Shown piece by piece: positions 47,940 through 58,136 of a stretch of DNA of 64,000 nt. Under the pieces are notes generated by a model that saw nothing but the letters and a program-made list of their open reading frames with translations, was not told where the DNA came from and did not search any database. The stretch is from Isoetes taiwanensis (taxonomy: Eukaryota > Streptophyta > Lycopodiopsida > Isoetales > Isoetaceae): NCBI GenBank assembly GCA_021234155.1, contig JAJEKV010000006.1, positions 11,935,318 through 11,999,317 of the forward strand, written 5' to 3'. Every line of letters begins with the position of its first letter. Positions within the stretch are counted from its first letter, which is position 1. The translations under genes and the position numbers were made by a program.

Positions 47940-48840
47940 TAGTCCGTGGCATTATCGTCTTGGGCACATTGGTGCGACGCTTGCATATGCTTATTCATCA
48001 AGGTCGGCTTGAAGTCTCCACCGTTCTCGATCCCGCAATGCGTCTCCGTCTCCAAAGCAAGACCACTTTCGAAGCTCCTTTCCAAGATCCGACTCTCATC
48101 CGATAGGAAATTGCAACTCCACGACACCTGATCTAGTTGGCCCCATTAAACCCAAGACTTTAAATGGAGCTCGGTATGTACTAACAGCCTAGATGATTTC
48201 AGCGAAAACTCTTCATCTCTCTTCTCAAACTCCAAAGGGGAGACCAAGCAATGCAAGAATCGGACTTTCAAAGGAAATGGAGAGGCAATCCAACATACAA
48301 TTGTAGCCATCGAAGTGATGGTGGAGGAGAATTCGCTCAAATGCATTCAATGATTTCTCACATCCAATGGAATTCAACATCAACCGCTCTCGCCTCAAAC
48401 CTCCAGAGCGTAATGGCGAGCGTAAAGGGCCAATAGGACTCTCATTGAGACAAAGAAGAACTCTATTATTGGCTATGGAGGTTCCAGCTCATTTTTGGGG
48501 AGAAGCAATGAACACTGCAGCATATCTGATCAATCGATCTCCACATAAGGCAATTCAGAATCAAGTACCAGAAGAGGTTTGGTCTGGATCCAATGTCTCA
48601 TACAAACATTTCAAAGTCTTTGGTTGTAGGTCTTTCGTGCATGTTGCTAATCATCCAAAACTTGCTCCCAAGACAAAAGAATGCATGTTTATAGGGTACT
48701 GCACCAACAGGAAAGCCTATAGATTCTTTGATATTGAAAAAGGGAAGCTTGTCATCTCCTGCCATGCCACCTTTAACGAGTATGAATCATGCTCTTTATC
48801 TCGATCAGCAGGTACGTTATCAAGTTTTGTAATTCTTGAT
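47940..48840 (+). pseudogene. copia integrase (broken)
   Basis: 'HYRLGHIGA' (47,950-47,976) is the HHCC zinc-binding start of integrase. Downstream, the GAG pre-integrase to catalytic-core transition is in several frames; 'LVGPI(K)PK' is visible at about 48,136. From 48,367 a 194-codon frame includes 'LLAMEVPAHFWGEAMNTAAY', 'LINRSPHKA', 'VSYKHFKVFGCRSFVHV' and 'KECMFIGYCTNRKAYRFFD', the conserved C-terminal half of copia integrase. The 'NGxxERxNR' motif just before is damaged, so the catalytic Glu region is not intact. Confidence 0.85.
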
Positions 48841-49079
48841 GAAATTGCAGAATCTATACTGGCCAGCCTCTCAGCCCGAACCCCCGTGTCTCGATCATGT
48901 CGCCTCGTGACCTGCATAAGTCCCTTCATCAAGTCCCTGTCCTACAACTGATACATCTGAGCCTTGGTCCATAGATGAATCCCCTGTTGAACCAGCATTG
49001 CCTATTCCTGTTTCCACCTTGCTTATCCCCGCTTCCACTTTCGGCCTATTCGAAATCGTGAGACCACCGCGACCAAAGA

Positions 49080-49780
49080 TTATACATTCATGGCTTCCAA
49101 AACCCAATGAACCACAAAGTTATCAAGAGGCTATTGAAGGGCCTTTTACATCAATGGATTGTAGCCATGCAAAGAAGAAATGAATTCCATTCAAGAAGCC
49201 GAGACTTGGATCCTTGTTCCACGACCAACAACTCTCGGCATGTAGTTGGATCAAGATGGGTATTTAAACCGAAATTTAACGAAGATGGAAGCATTGCAAG
49301 ATTCAAGGCCGATTGGTAGCCGAGGTTTTCTCTCGACGATTGGTGGAATTGATTATGCGAGACGTTTGCACCAATGTAGCAAGAATGGTTTTACGTAGGT
49401 GATCCTTGCATATCGCGACACTAAATCATTTCTTTGTACATCGATGGACGTTACTAATGCATTTCTTCATGGTACTGAAAGAGGAAGTTTTCTTGGAGCA
49501 GCCAGAAGGTTTCAGCAAGGGACACAATCAGGAGATGGTATGTAAGCTAAATAAAGCACTGTATGGTCTGAAGCAGGCACCTCGGGCTTGGTATGAAAGA
49601 TTACATGACACCTTGATTCAGCTCAAGTTTCAGCAAAGCATCAATGATGCAAGTGTTTACTTCAGGCATGGTTCTCAACCTTTGATTGTCCTTTGTTATG
49701 TTGATGACCCGTTGATTGTAGCAAAGCAGATGACTAAGATCTTAAAAAACTCAAGGCTCAACTCAATCGGTTCAAGATGA
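49080..49780 (+). pseudogene. copia reverse transcriptase (broken)
   Basis: 'EPQSYQEAIEGP' corresponds to the usual 'EPxxxxEAxxxxxW' at the start of the domain, then 'VVGSRWVFKPKFNEDGSIAR' + 'FKA'. After shifts come 'LMHFFMVLKEEVFLEQPEGF', 'MVCKLNKALYGLKQAPRAWY' and the catalytic box at 49,697-49,711, which reads YVDDP where copia elements have YVDD(L/M). The Leu to Pro change needs one T to C substitution. Both catalytic Asp are kept. Confidence 0.85.
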
Positions 49781-50188
49781 AAGATCTTGGACAAGTTCAT
49801 TACTTCCTTGGCCTGTAGATTCATTATGATCAAACTCTTGGCTCTATGCATATCAACCAATCTAAGTACCTCAGGGATCTATTATCTCACACCAATATGC
49901 TTGCATGTAACCCCAGCTACAACCCCTCTTGACCCCGGTCTTGCTATGCTTCCTATCCGATCCAGTTGTTCCTCTCCCTCGCTTATCATGATCAATATCG
50001 CCAAATTGTTGGGACCATAAATTTTGTTTTATTCCCACTAGACTGATCTAGCCTTAGCCTTTGCAAACTAAGTCAATTTCAGAATCATCCAAAGGGGACT
50101 CATTGCAATTCATTAAAGAGATGTCCGAGATACCTTGCGGTACATATAATCATGGGATACATTATCGGGCGGGGGGAAAATCGAAATT

Positions 50189-50640
50189 ATGGGCTCTTGT
50201 GACTCAGATAAGGGTGAGATCGGCCTGATCGAAAAATCAACATCCGGTTATGTGTTTGGCCGGCGTGGAGTGCAATTAGTCGGGCGACGGGCGAAAATGT
50301 GTGGCTCAATCAACAAATGTAAGTCGAAAGTACATATCACGGTAAAAATGCATGCAATGAGGCGCTTTGGTTACATAGGTTTGCCACGCACTACAAATCA
50401 CCGGGTCGTAATGCTTTGGACATTATGGTTGATAATCAAGGGGCTATAGCAAGATATCCCACAATCCAAAGAATGCATAAGAGAATGAAACACATTGATA
50501 TCGTGTATCATATGATCGAGATTTGGTGGAAAGTGGACTCATCAAATTACACTATTGTCCAACCCTAAGACAACATTGCAGATATGCTAACCAAGGCCTT
50601 GCCACAGCTGAACCAAGGTCTCAACTTCGACAAGAATTCA
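50189..50640 (+). pseudogene. copia RNase H and C-terminus (broken)
   Basis: 'GSCDSD' followed by 'KSTSGYVFG' is the copia RNase H start ('YxDSDWAGxxDxRKSTSGYxF'), with the Trp-Ala and Asp-Arg parts altered. The expected 'SSTEAEY' segment is unreadable. Near the end, in another frame, 'RMKHIDIVYHMI', a stop, and 'NIADMLTKALP' (about 50,575-50,605) match the normal C-terminus 'TKHIDxRYHFI...xADxxTKxLP'. Confidence 0.8.
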
Positions 50641-50654
50641 ATTACCTGATCTAT

Positions 50655-50667
50655 ATTCGAGTGGGGG
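50655..50667 (+). promoter_or_regulatory. Polypurine tract of the copia element
   Basis: CGAGTGGGGGTG lies immediately before the TGTGAGAA start of the 3' LTR, in the position and composition of a copia plus-strand primer. It is short, with two T interruptions. Confidence 0.7.
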
Positions 50668-50899
50668 TGTGAGAAATCGTAACGAATATAGGTCTAATTA
50701 AGTTTAACTTCTATATTTGTCATCTTCTGATATTGTTAGTAGTGGCTATTTATGACTACAACAGTCATGATATTTCTGTTGGTATGAGCCTATAAAAGAA
50801 CAAGTCGCACCAAGCCATCCTGAGCATTTTGTACTCCGTTTTGTATTCAAAGATTCTCCTTGTAATCTGTTGCATACATCTCTATTTCAAATTCTCACA
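50668..50899 (+). repeat. 3' LTR of the copia element
   Basis: 232 bp, TGTGAGAA to TTCTCACA, TATAAAA at 50,791-50,797. It lacks the 15 bases found at about 46,350-46,364 of the 5' LTR, just downstream of the TATA box. Confidence 0.95.
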
Positions 50900-50904
50900 A
50901 TAGC
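50900..50904. repeat. Right target-site duplication of the copia element
   Basis: ATAGC, identical to 46,205-46,209. Confidence 0.9.
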
Positions 50905-51056
50905 CGCATGGCGGGGCAATAGAATGCCTTGGCTTTTCGCCGAATCGAGCCTGATTTTTTCGTTCAATCCGCAGCGCTGCCATTTGGGCACTTGTACACG
51001 AGTTTGTGGCGATGGCGGAGGCGGGTCCTGTGCATTTTTTTGCAGCTTGAATCCGA

Positions 51057-51935
51057 CTATGCCACTTCCAAAAGAAACTCTAAACCATTGCTGTAATGCA
51101 AATCGGTTTCTTCGCCATAGCCCTTTCTTTTGTCCTTGCTATTCTTCCCAGCATTCTCCTCTTCAAATAAACACCAATCGCAGATCCATCGATTTGAACC
51201 CATTTCCGGATATGATTTGCTGCAATGCATGCACAAAATCCAGCCCACCCATTTGCTCTTTTTGCATATGCTTCAATAACGCTCCTAATCAGTGGTAGAA
51301 TTCATAAGAAAAACTGAGAGTAACCCGAAAGCAAGAAGGGGCCTTCGGCCTGTATGAAATTTAGTCTCCTTGAAGCTTAACCTGCAAAATCAGATCTAAG
51401 GGAAGGGATTCGATTCTTCTGGGTCGGAATCCTTTTGCTATAGTCGTGCTGGGTCTATTTTCTACCAGAGCCCATCATCTGAAGCTTGCTCTGTTCCAAA
51501 TCTGGCATAGACAGCCTTCCAATTTGCTTCTTCAACCGTGACTGCTCTGGACTGCCCTGTTTAGGATGCCATCTACACAATTGGACAAAATCCGACCCTA
51601 ATGTTCTATCAGATCTAAGATTAACTGATCTGTCTTTTGCCTAGTTCTTCCTTCTGTCAGAAACCGACATCATTGAAACTTTTAACCTGAAAACAAAATA
51701 AAAACACAGAAGATTAAAAGACAAGCCGATTTGGCCATGCCAAGCCGACTGCAAGGATAGTTTTAATTCTTAACAAAATCAAGAATGAATCCACATACAT
51801 ATGTTGCAAGCGATGGATGCATTTCTTGCACCGAAAAAGCTCGCTTTCAAAACCCACGACCCCGCACATACTGCATTCTTGGGCCTCTAGAATACCTGCT
51901 CCACCGCCATAGCCGAGCTTCTCTTCATCCGCCAT
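51057..51935 (-). CDS. PHD-like zinc-finger protein gene, two exons, possibly disrupted
   Basis: Exon 1 (51,935 down to about 51,795) starts at ATG and encodes 'MADEEKLGYGGGAGILEAQE' and then 'CSMCGVVGFESELFRCKKCI' followed by 'HRLQHMY'. Exon 2 (about 51,234 to the TAG at 51,057-51,059) encodes 'CSKSYPEMGSNRWICDWCLF' followed by 'EEENAGK'. Joined, they give the pattern CxxCGxxGFxxxLFxCxxCxxRxQHxYC...CDWC of small plant PHD/RING-like zinc-finger proteins, whose function is largely unknown. The intron is about 560 bp. The donor can be GTATGT (after 51,799) or GTGGAT (after 51,795); no AG directly precedes the TGC codon of exon 2 (the nearest is GCAG at 51,230-51,233), so the junction is uncertain or damaged. 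The protein would be about 105 residues, short for the family. A different frame stays open past the stop into the copia insertion point. The earlier in-frame GTG at 51,954 was not chosen because an ATG follows. Confidence 0.6.
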
Positions 51936-51959
51936 AGCTGATCTTCTCTCTTCCACCCA

Positions 51960-52860
51960 GCACCCAATTCCCGCTCCTCACTAAGAAAATTGTTGCTTCA
52001 ATCGAATTTTAGTGTCTTATTCTATTGCGGCCACGATTTTTCTCCAACCCAAATTCCCATTTGCTCCTTAAACACATGGAGCACAAGAAAAATCTCTGCA
52101 AAATATGCTTGAAGATCGAAAGAATTGGAAGCAAAGTCTGGATTGCCCCATTGCTTGGAATATGCATACTTTGCTCAATATGGGTTTCTTCAATATGCAG
52201 GGATTATTTGCTTGGAAGCAAAGTCTGGAGTCCTCAATATTTTTGTGCTTGCCGGCTCTGCGCATTCATCCTTGAAGCGAGGTCTGGCTATGGGGAATCT
52301 GGGTCTGTCCTAGATTGACTGATCATTTGGAAGGGGGAGGTAACCTCTACTTTTCTACTTCTAAAATGACATGGGATTCTGCCTTATCGATTGCAAATTG
52401 TGCTTCAAACTAGATGCATGAAGACAAGCTTGATATAAATATCAAAGTTTAAAAGTGCACCTTATGAAGACCATAGAAAGAGCACATTCGCCAAAAACAC
52501 TATGGGAAAGAGTGAAGCTTCCACGAAGTTATTTAAAGGCTCTGGATATTATTGATAAATACTTGGTATATAGCAGCAACCCTTCCCTTTATTTTTGTTC
52601 TTAATGTATGATTCTGTCTGTCCATTGCCAAATTTCTAATGGACGTTGTGCAGCAATTTTGGCCAAAGTTACTTGTGCACAAAAACAAGCAGCGGTTAAC
52701 AAAAATGATACAGTATCTGGTTAACAAAAATGACCAGTATCTTATTAGATAGCGAAAGCTGGAATTGAAAATGATGTTTCTGGATTCATAGCTTTCTTTT
52801 AACGCCTCTGTTTTATGCAGTGGCAACTAAATAGATTGTCTCTCCCACTAAGTCCCTCGT
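51960..52860. other. Upstream region of the PHD-like gene; no gene recognised
   Basis: Pyrimidine-rich sequence at 51,940-52,060 may be its 5' untranslated region and promoter. The word TTGGAAGCAAAGTCTGGA is repeated at about 52,127 and 52,214. Open frames here (up to 97 codons) overlap on both strands and match nothing known. Confidence 0.35.
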
Positions 52861-52899
52861 CTCCCTCCCTCCCTCCCTCCCTCCCTCCCTCTCTCTCTC
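52861..52899. repeat. (CTCC)n / (CT)n microsatellite
   Basis: A run of CTCC units followed by CT units, all pyrimidine on the plus strand. Confidence 0.9.
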
Positions 52900-53264
52900 A
52901 CATTGATTCAATATGTTGGGAAGATCCTCCATTCTATCACGAATCCAATATCATCCTTGAACTGGCATTAGCCTTGGTTTTCGTTTACAACAGCATCTCG
53001 GCTGACAAGATTATCTGTTGCAACATCTGTTGCCTATGTTGGTTCCAGGAGCTTGGTCCAATAACTTGAGTTGCTTAGTGCAATAACCCCAACGGATGTA
53101 TAACATAGACGAACAACATTTAGAATGGATAATGTAGTAATTTCTTTTTATAAAAATAGCCATTAAAATCAGCAGCTAGTTGTGTAAGTTCTGGCATCCG
53201 TTGGGGGGAGGGAAGAATGCCACGGCGGCCTTGGCCAGCCACACGCTTTTTGTAGTTATAATTT

Positions 53265-53460
53265 AGCTTGAAGAGTAGACAATGGTATTAAGTGCCCATT
53301 AGCAATGTATCATGAAATTCAGCTTGAAGAGTTCACAATAGTATTGAGTGCCCATTAGCAATAGTATCATTTTAAAGAGTCTCCACTAAGTTTTTTTTTT
53401 TGTGCCCATTAGCAGTAGTATCATGTTAAAGAGTCTGCACTGGTAGCTTTTTTTTGTATT
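53265..53460. repeat. Three-copy degenerate tandem repeat, about 65-bp unit
   Basis: 'GTGCCCATTAGCAATAGTAT' + 'CATTTTAAAGAGTCTCCACT' and related units recur three times. T-runs separate units two and three. Confidence 0.7.
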
Positions 53461-53559
53461 GTAGCATTCGTTTGGGTATGAATGATGAAAGTATTTGGTT
53501 CTAAGCATATACCATACTAATGCATACCTTTAAAAGCCTTTAAATAGGGCACAAATAGA

Positions 53560-53871
53560 TATAAATCTCAATCAGAAATGCATTTATAATAGTATAGAAG
53601 ATTGTATGTCTTTCAGGGTTTTGATATTCCTCCTGCAGTTGTTCTCCAGGACGCACAAGCTAGAATTGTTAAGGCCTACCATTGCTCTTTGCTTACTTCT
53701 GCCAAGCGATAGTTGATATTTGAGTTCCATTGGAGTGTGTTGTCTTATGCATAGGCTGGTGGTTCTACTCAATGGATCATGATTATCCCCTGATATTTTA
53801 TTCCAGCCCGTGCATTTGTATCTGGCTTTTGGCTTGGAGTTTCAATAAAGTTTGACGTCCTTAAAAAAAAA
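53560..53871 (+). mobile_element. Poly(A)-tailed retroposed 3' end
   Basis: AATAAAG at 53,843 followed about 15 bases later by a run of nine A (53,863-53,871) marks the 3' end of a retroposed transcript or LINE. The upstream 300 bp have no recognisable coding motif. Confidence 0.4.
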
Positions 53872-54105
53872 TTATAATAGCACAAATTTTGGGTCGAGAT
53901 CCAATGTGATTCACATTGAAGAGGTTTTTCAAGCAACTCAAGCAATATATGAAAACCTTGCACCTCGTCATTGGTGCTTCTCAAATTTATGATTCTTCTT
54001 TGAGTGAGTTTGCATTGTTTCTCCATAATCGGAGCACAATACATGTGTAGCATGACTTTATTTTTGAAGTGTTAGAATGCCCTACAGAATCAGACAACTC
54101 TTCTA

Positions 54106-54256
54106 GGTTAAGGTTCGATACTTGTGCAATGCTAGTATAACTCTTCTAGAAGCCAATTAAGGTTCCACACTTGTGCGATGTTGGTAATGAATACAAAAGA
54201 GCCAATTAAGGTTCCATACTTGTGCGATGTTGGTAATGAACACAAAAGAGCCAAAG
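54106..54256. repeat. 49-bp minisatellite
   Basis: Two near-identical units ('AGCCAATTAAGGTTCCA...ACTTGTGCGATGTTGG...AACACAAAAG') start at 54,151 and 54,200. A more diverged unit precedes them and a partial one follows. Confidence 0.85.
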
Positions 54257-54436
54257 AAAAACCTACCAAGATCAAAATGCTCGAAGACTTGCGAGTTGTT
54301 GATATGTCGGTCTTCTTGTTATTATATCATCATTATGATACCTATAAACAATAGCATAGAAGCTAGTAAGAAGATGTATACTAAGTAACGAAGTCGAGGA
54401 GTTCAAGAACATACATCTACAAAGAAAGAACATTAT

Positions 54437-54660
54437 TAGGTAAAGCTTCAAAGCCATGCATATCTATTCCAGCTATGGCCTGATGTTTGAACAATTTACT
54501 TACGTACAATACTTAGCTGCCAAGGATATTTAAATATTGCACAATAACTTTTGGCACTGCTGCACTTACTCGAGGAGACCTGCACAGAAACATCTTAAAC
54601 TTAAGTACATAGTTGTTTAAAATGTCTTTGACACCTTTAAAGCTCATGTAAACATTAGAT
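54437..54660. repeat. Direct duplication, copy 1 of 2
   Basis: 'GGTAAAGCTTCAAAGCC' through 'GTACATAGTTGTTTAAAATG' to 'CTTTGACACC...AAGCTCATG' recurs at 55,099-55,325 in the same orientation at roughly 75-80% identity by eye. Confidence 0.7.
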
Positions 54661-55098
54661 ACTATCCTTATGTACCTTGCACTTAAGCTGCAAACATAAA
54701 GCATGGAAAACTCATTCCTATATTCAAGAATGAGAATCCTTCCGAAAGGATCCTCCATGATGTCACCATGCATATAAAATGCTAGAGCACTATATCTGCG
54801 AAATGTAAAAAAGAAACAATTCCATTTGTATGACATTGAGCTAATTCGTGATGAAGTGCAACGGACAATCAAAAGATACAAAACAGGATGCTTTATGTGT
54901 TGTTCAAGTTCCTACAGCACCAAGTCTTAAAAGCCTTTCAAAAGTAAAACACAAATGTATTTGTTGTACTCAACATGCTTCAAAGGACAATGTGTTATAC
55001 CATATCTAGATTGGATTGATGCTATGTTGAGTGCACTTGTACTATACGCAATGTCTTCATGTGCTGTTAAATTCCTAAAACACCTATTTTGTCATTGG

Positions 55099-55325
55099 GT
55101 AAAGCTTAAAAGCCTTTCATATCTATGCCAATTGTGGCCTGAGGTTTAAACAACCTACTTTCCTCTCTATCAGTTCCCCAATTGCTAACATCCTTAAATG
55201 TTGCACGTTAATTTCTGATACTGCTACACTTTTACTTAAGATGACTTGCATATAAACATCTTGGTCTTAAGAAGTACATAGTTTCTTAAAATATCTCTGA
55301 CACCTTTTGAAGCTCATGCAAATAT
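55099..55325. repeat. Direct duplication, copy 2 of 2
   Basis: Partner of 54,437-54,660, offset about 662 bp. It ends close to the inverted dispersed repeat that starts at about 55,460. Confidence 0.7.
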
Positions 55326-55459
55326 TATATGCATTCAAGTTCTGCTTCGGCTGCAGGGCTTCCATTTCGGCAGCTTTTAGCTTGGGAACGACAGTTCTCT
55401 TCATCATAACAGAGAGCTCTTCATAACTATTACAGTTCTTCATAACATAGCAGTTCTTC

Positions 55460-55830
55460 ATTCATAAGCATACTTAAGATTGAGAATGGGTTTAATTAAG
55501 AGCATTGATGCTTATTCAATTGGATGAATTGATCAAAAATTCAGAACAAAGGAGAATCTGACCAAGAAAAGCATTTCGTCTAAAACTACAAGACGATATG
55601 TAACAAGTCATATTATCAATTCTAATTCCTTATCTGTTTTTGTATTTTATTGTCTTATAATTTGGAAGAAAATCAGAAGTTCTTTATTCTCATATTGTCC
55701 TCGTATTTTTGGTTTCCAATATATAATTCATATATCAAATATGTTGTCTTGGTTGGTTAACTTGTTTAAGAATTTACAATGCATATAGGCAAGGCTTTTC
55801 TTGTTGAATGAATAGTTATGAATAAACTGA
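55460..55830 (-). repeat. Dispersed repeat, copy 2 (inverted relative to 31.9-kb copy)
   Basis: The reverse complement matches 31,921-32,300 over its whole length, with shared words such as GAGGACAATATGAGAA, GGATTCTCCTTTGTTCTGAA and CTTGCCTAT(A)(G/T)GCAT. No transposase motif is visible beside it. Confidence 0.75.
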
Positions 55831-56383
55831 CTTGTCTTAACACTAGACTCGACACATGATGTACCAGAAAAGGTGCATTTGCACTGTTCGCTTTAACATT
55901 CATATAAAACCAAAGGTTCAATAATCAGTCAAACCCTTCTTACATGATAATATATGGCAGTCAAGTTGCATGGAAAAAATACCTAAAAATTTATTGGTTC
56001 CTGTTTATGAGAATTACGCTTCGGTAAACCCAAGGGGGTCAAATCTGTTTTGCTTCATATTTAGATAAAGTAAAACTGTCTCGGTAATAAGATTTTTATG
56101 TTTTTTTTTCATTATTTTTGTATTTTTCTTCACGAGTTAGAATATCTAGCATAATAACAGGGGGTTCACATAGTATAATTATACGATTTTTCAATAAGGT
56201 TTTCTTATCTGCCTTTTTGAGAACCGCCCTGTGCGCCTAGGCCCTGACGGCCTGGAGGTCATGCTCGTGTAGCTTCCTATCAGGAGTAAACAGCAAGATA
56301 CAAAAGCGTGGACTTTGCATCTCAGATAATCAGATTCCGCTCAGTTTTCCAGCTACGCCCGAGCTTGTCATCTGGCATGTCGG

Positions 56384-56770
56384 CCATAGGTACCGGGTTT
56401 TAGCTTCCTTTGAATTATCTTAGACTGTTTTGTGCCCATGGTCGTTCAACACGATACTTCCCTAGCTTTGATTCTCGTCTAACTAGAATAGAGTTTTGAG
56501 TTCCCACAGCCCAGTTCGTTGGCTCGGGTTTATATTGAATCGCCTTGACCACCGCTTTTTTGTTTGGGAAATCATAACTTTCCATAGGTACGGGTTTTAG
56601 CTTCCTTCAATTATCTCGACTGCTTTTGTGCCTAGGGTTGTTCAACGGGCTACTTCCCTAGTGTTGATTTTTGTCTATCTAGAATAGAGGCTTTGAGTTC
56701 CAAATGTTCCCGGTTGGTTAGTAACATTTTGCAATCAGCCGATCACATGCGTTTGTTTGAGAAATCATAA
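56384..56770. repeat. Two-copy tandem duplication, about 195-bp unit
   Basis: Units 56,384-56,578 and 56,582-56,770 run from 'CCATAGGTAC(C)GGGTTTTAGC' to 'TTTGTTTG(G/A)GAAATCATAAC'. They differ by scattered substitutions and small indels. Confidence 0.8.
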
Positions 56771-56964
56771 CAGCGTCTCCATCAAGCCCCCATATCCCAT
56801 GGCTAAGCGTGGTCAACGTCGCCATAACTTTACTGGGGCAAAGCTACTGCGTGTCACATGGCTTGAACACTTCCAGCTTTTAGAATTTGATCTAATAAAT
56901 TAGCACGCCTCACTTCAAGCACGGGTTCTTCGCTCTTGCCCTCAAACAAAACCGGCATTTCCTT

Positions 56965-57498
56965 TTGGACACCTTTTGCGAAAAGCATCTCTTGCGTGCC
57001 CGATCATTTCCTTGGGCCGGTAAGCTCTATTCCGTGATCTTCGAATCGCTTTACTCCGCCATCTTGGAAGCAAGTACCTCGCAGTCATCTCCCTCCTCTT
57101 GCCCAAAATTCTATACTGATGCCCAAACCCAGACCCTAGTGAGCGCATGTATGGCGCATGTAGTGGAAACAGAGGCTTGTGGGACTACCGATGTGAAGGT
57201 GATTGATAAAAATCATGATGCCACACAAGAGCAAGCACAGGAGCACAGTCCCATGCAAGAGGATCTTAGGAACACGGCAGACCGGCAGAAGCTTGAATTT
57301 GCTTGGGCAGCGGTGAAGCCGAAGCTTGAATTTGGCGCCATGATTGTCGGTAAGTTGCCAGAGGCAAGTCCTATCGGCGGTACTTCGATCGATGTAGTCC
57401 GTGGAAGTCACCGAAGACACCCGATTCGGAGGATCTCTCTTCACACGAGATCGCATATTATGCGAGAGGCTATATTCAAAGGCCCGCCATGGTTTTGA
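56965..57498 (+). CDS. Unrecognised 177-codon open frame
   Basis: This is among the longest frames in the window not tied to a transposon. The N-terminal third has alternating hydrophobic and aromatic residues ('LYSVIFESLYSAILEASTSQ'). The middle is acidic and Gln-rich ('NHDATQEQAQEHSPMQEDLR'), followed by a small internal repeat 'KLEFAWAAVKPKLEFG'. The end is basic ('HRRHPIRRISLHTRSHIMR'). No domain, signal peptide or membrane segment is recognised. A 106-codon frame lies on the other strand. It may be a host exon, a transposon gag-like fragment or chance. The ATG context is unremarkable. Confidence 0.3.
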   Translation: MDTFCEKHLLRARSFPWAGKLYSVIFESLYSAILEASTSQSSPSSCPKFYTDAQTQTLVSACMAHVVETEACGTTDVKVIDKNHDATQEQAQEHSPMQEDLRNTADRQKLEFAWAAVKPKLEFGAMIVGKLPEASPIGGTSIDVVRGSHRRHPIRRISLHTRSHIMREAIFKGPPWF

Positions 57499-57859
57499 GA
57501 TCTCATTTTGTCCCAGTAAGGGGTTGGAGCCACATCGAGGCCAATAAGAGAAGAGATCCAGTGTATTTTATTCCGCTGCAGAAGAATCAGTTCGAACCGC
57601 ACGGACTCTACTATAACTGTTTTGAACAAAAAAGATGGAAGGGATCACCTTCTCCGTGAAAGACACCCATTGTTATATCTTTTGGGTAAATATATAAGAG
57701 GAAAAACCATATTTTTAAAGGTTAACCATATGGCTTGTATTGAAATACATCATAACCATATATCACTTGAAAGATTTTCATTCTCGGGAGCTTTCCTTTC
57801 ATGCGAGAGCTATAGGGAAAAAAGCAGAAATGAAGTTGGGCATTAATTGCGGTTTGATG

Positions 57860-58136
57860 TATACTCATTCTATTGGAGGAGGCTTATGGGGACAAGGATC
57901 GTCGCCCGAGACCGGTGGCCTCAGAACCCATGGTTTGGTTATGTTTAGCTCATATACATGTGTTTGCACACTTATTATCATTTCTGTTATGTTTTGTCAT
58001 GTTCATATTTTTTCTTTGTCACGGTGATCGGGCTTATGCCCCATCTTTTGTATTTATCTGATGTATTGTGACCGTCTCATAGGCCAGTTGGCCTCCGTGG
58101 ACGTTAAAATATACTTCCTTCCTTCCTTCCTTCCTT
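57860..58136 (+). mobile_element. Possible LINE 3' end with (TTCC)n tail
   Basis: 'GGGCTTATGCCCCATCTTTT' + 'GTATTTATCTGATG' and 'GGCCAGTTGGCCTCCGTGGA' + 'CGTTAAAATATACTTCC' have the look of a LINE 3' untranslated region, ending in five TTCC units (58,112-58,135) in place of poly(A). Without a coding part this is tentative. The (TTCC)n microsatellite itself is certain. Confidence 0.35.

Larger units (their letters stand above)
46210..50899 (+). mobile_element. Full-length Ty1/copia LTR retrotransposon
   Basis: A 4,690-bp element bounded by the exact duplication ATAGC, with LTRs of 248 and 232 bp ending in the 8-bp inverted repeat TGTGAGAA / TTCTCACA. The interior shows gag, protease, integrase, reverse transcriptase and RNase H in copia order on the plus strand, all with frameshifts or stops, so the copy cannot make its own proteins as written. 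The primer-binding site abuts the 5' LTR and is of the half-tRNA type. It sits about 150 bp past the stop codon of a minus-strand zinc-finger gene. Confidence 0.95.
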
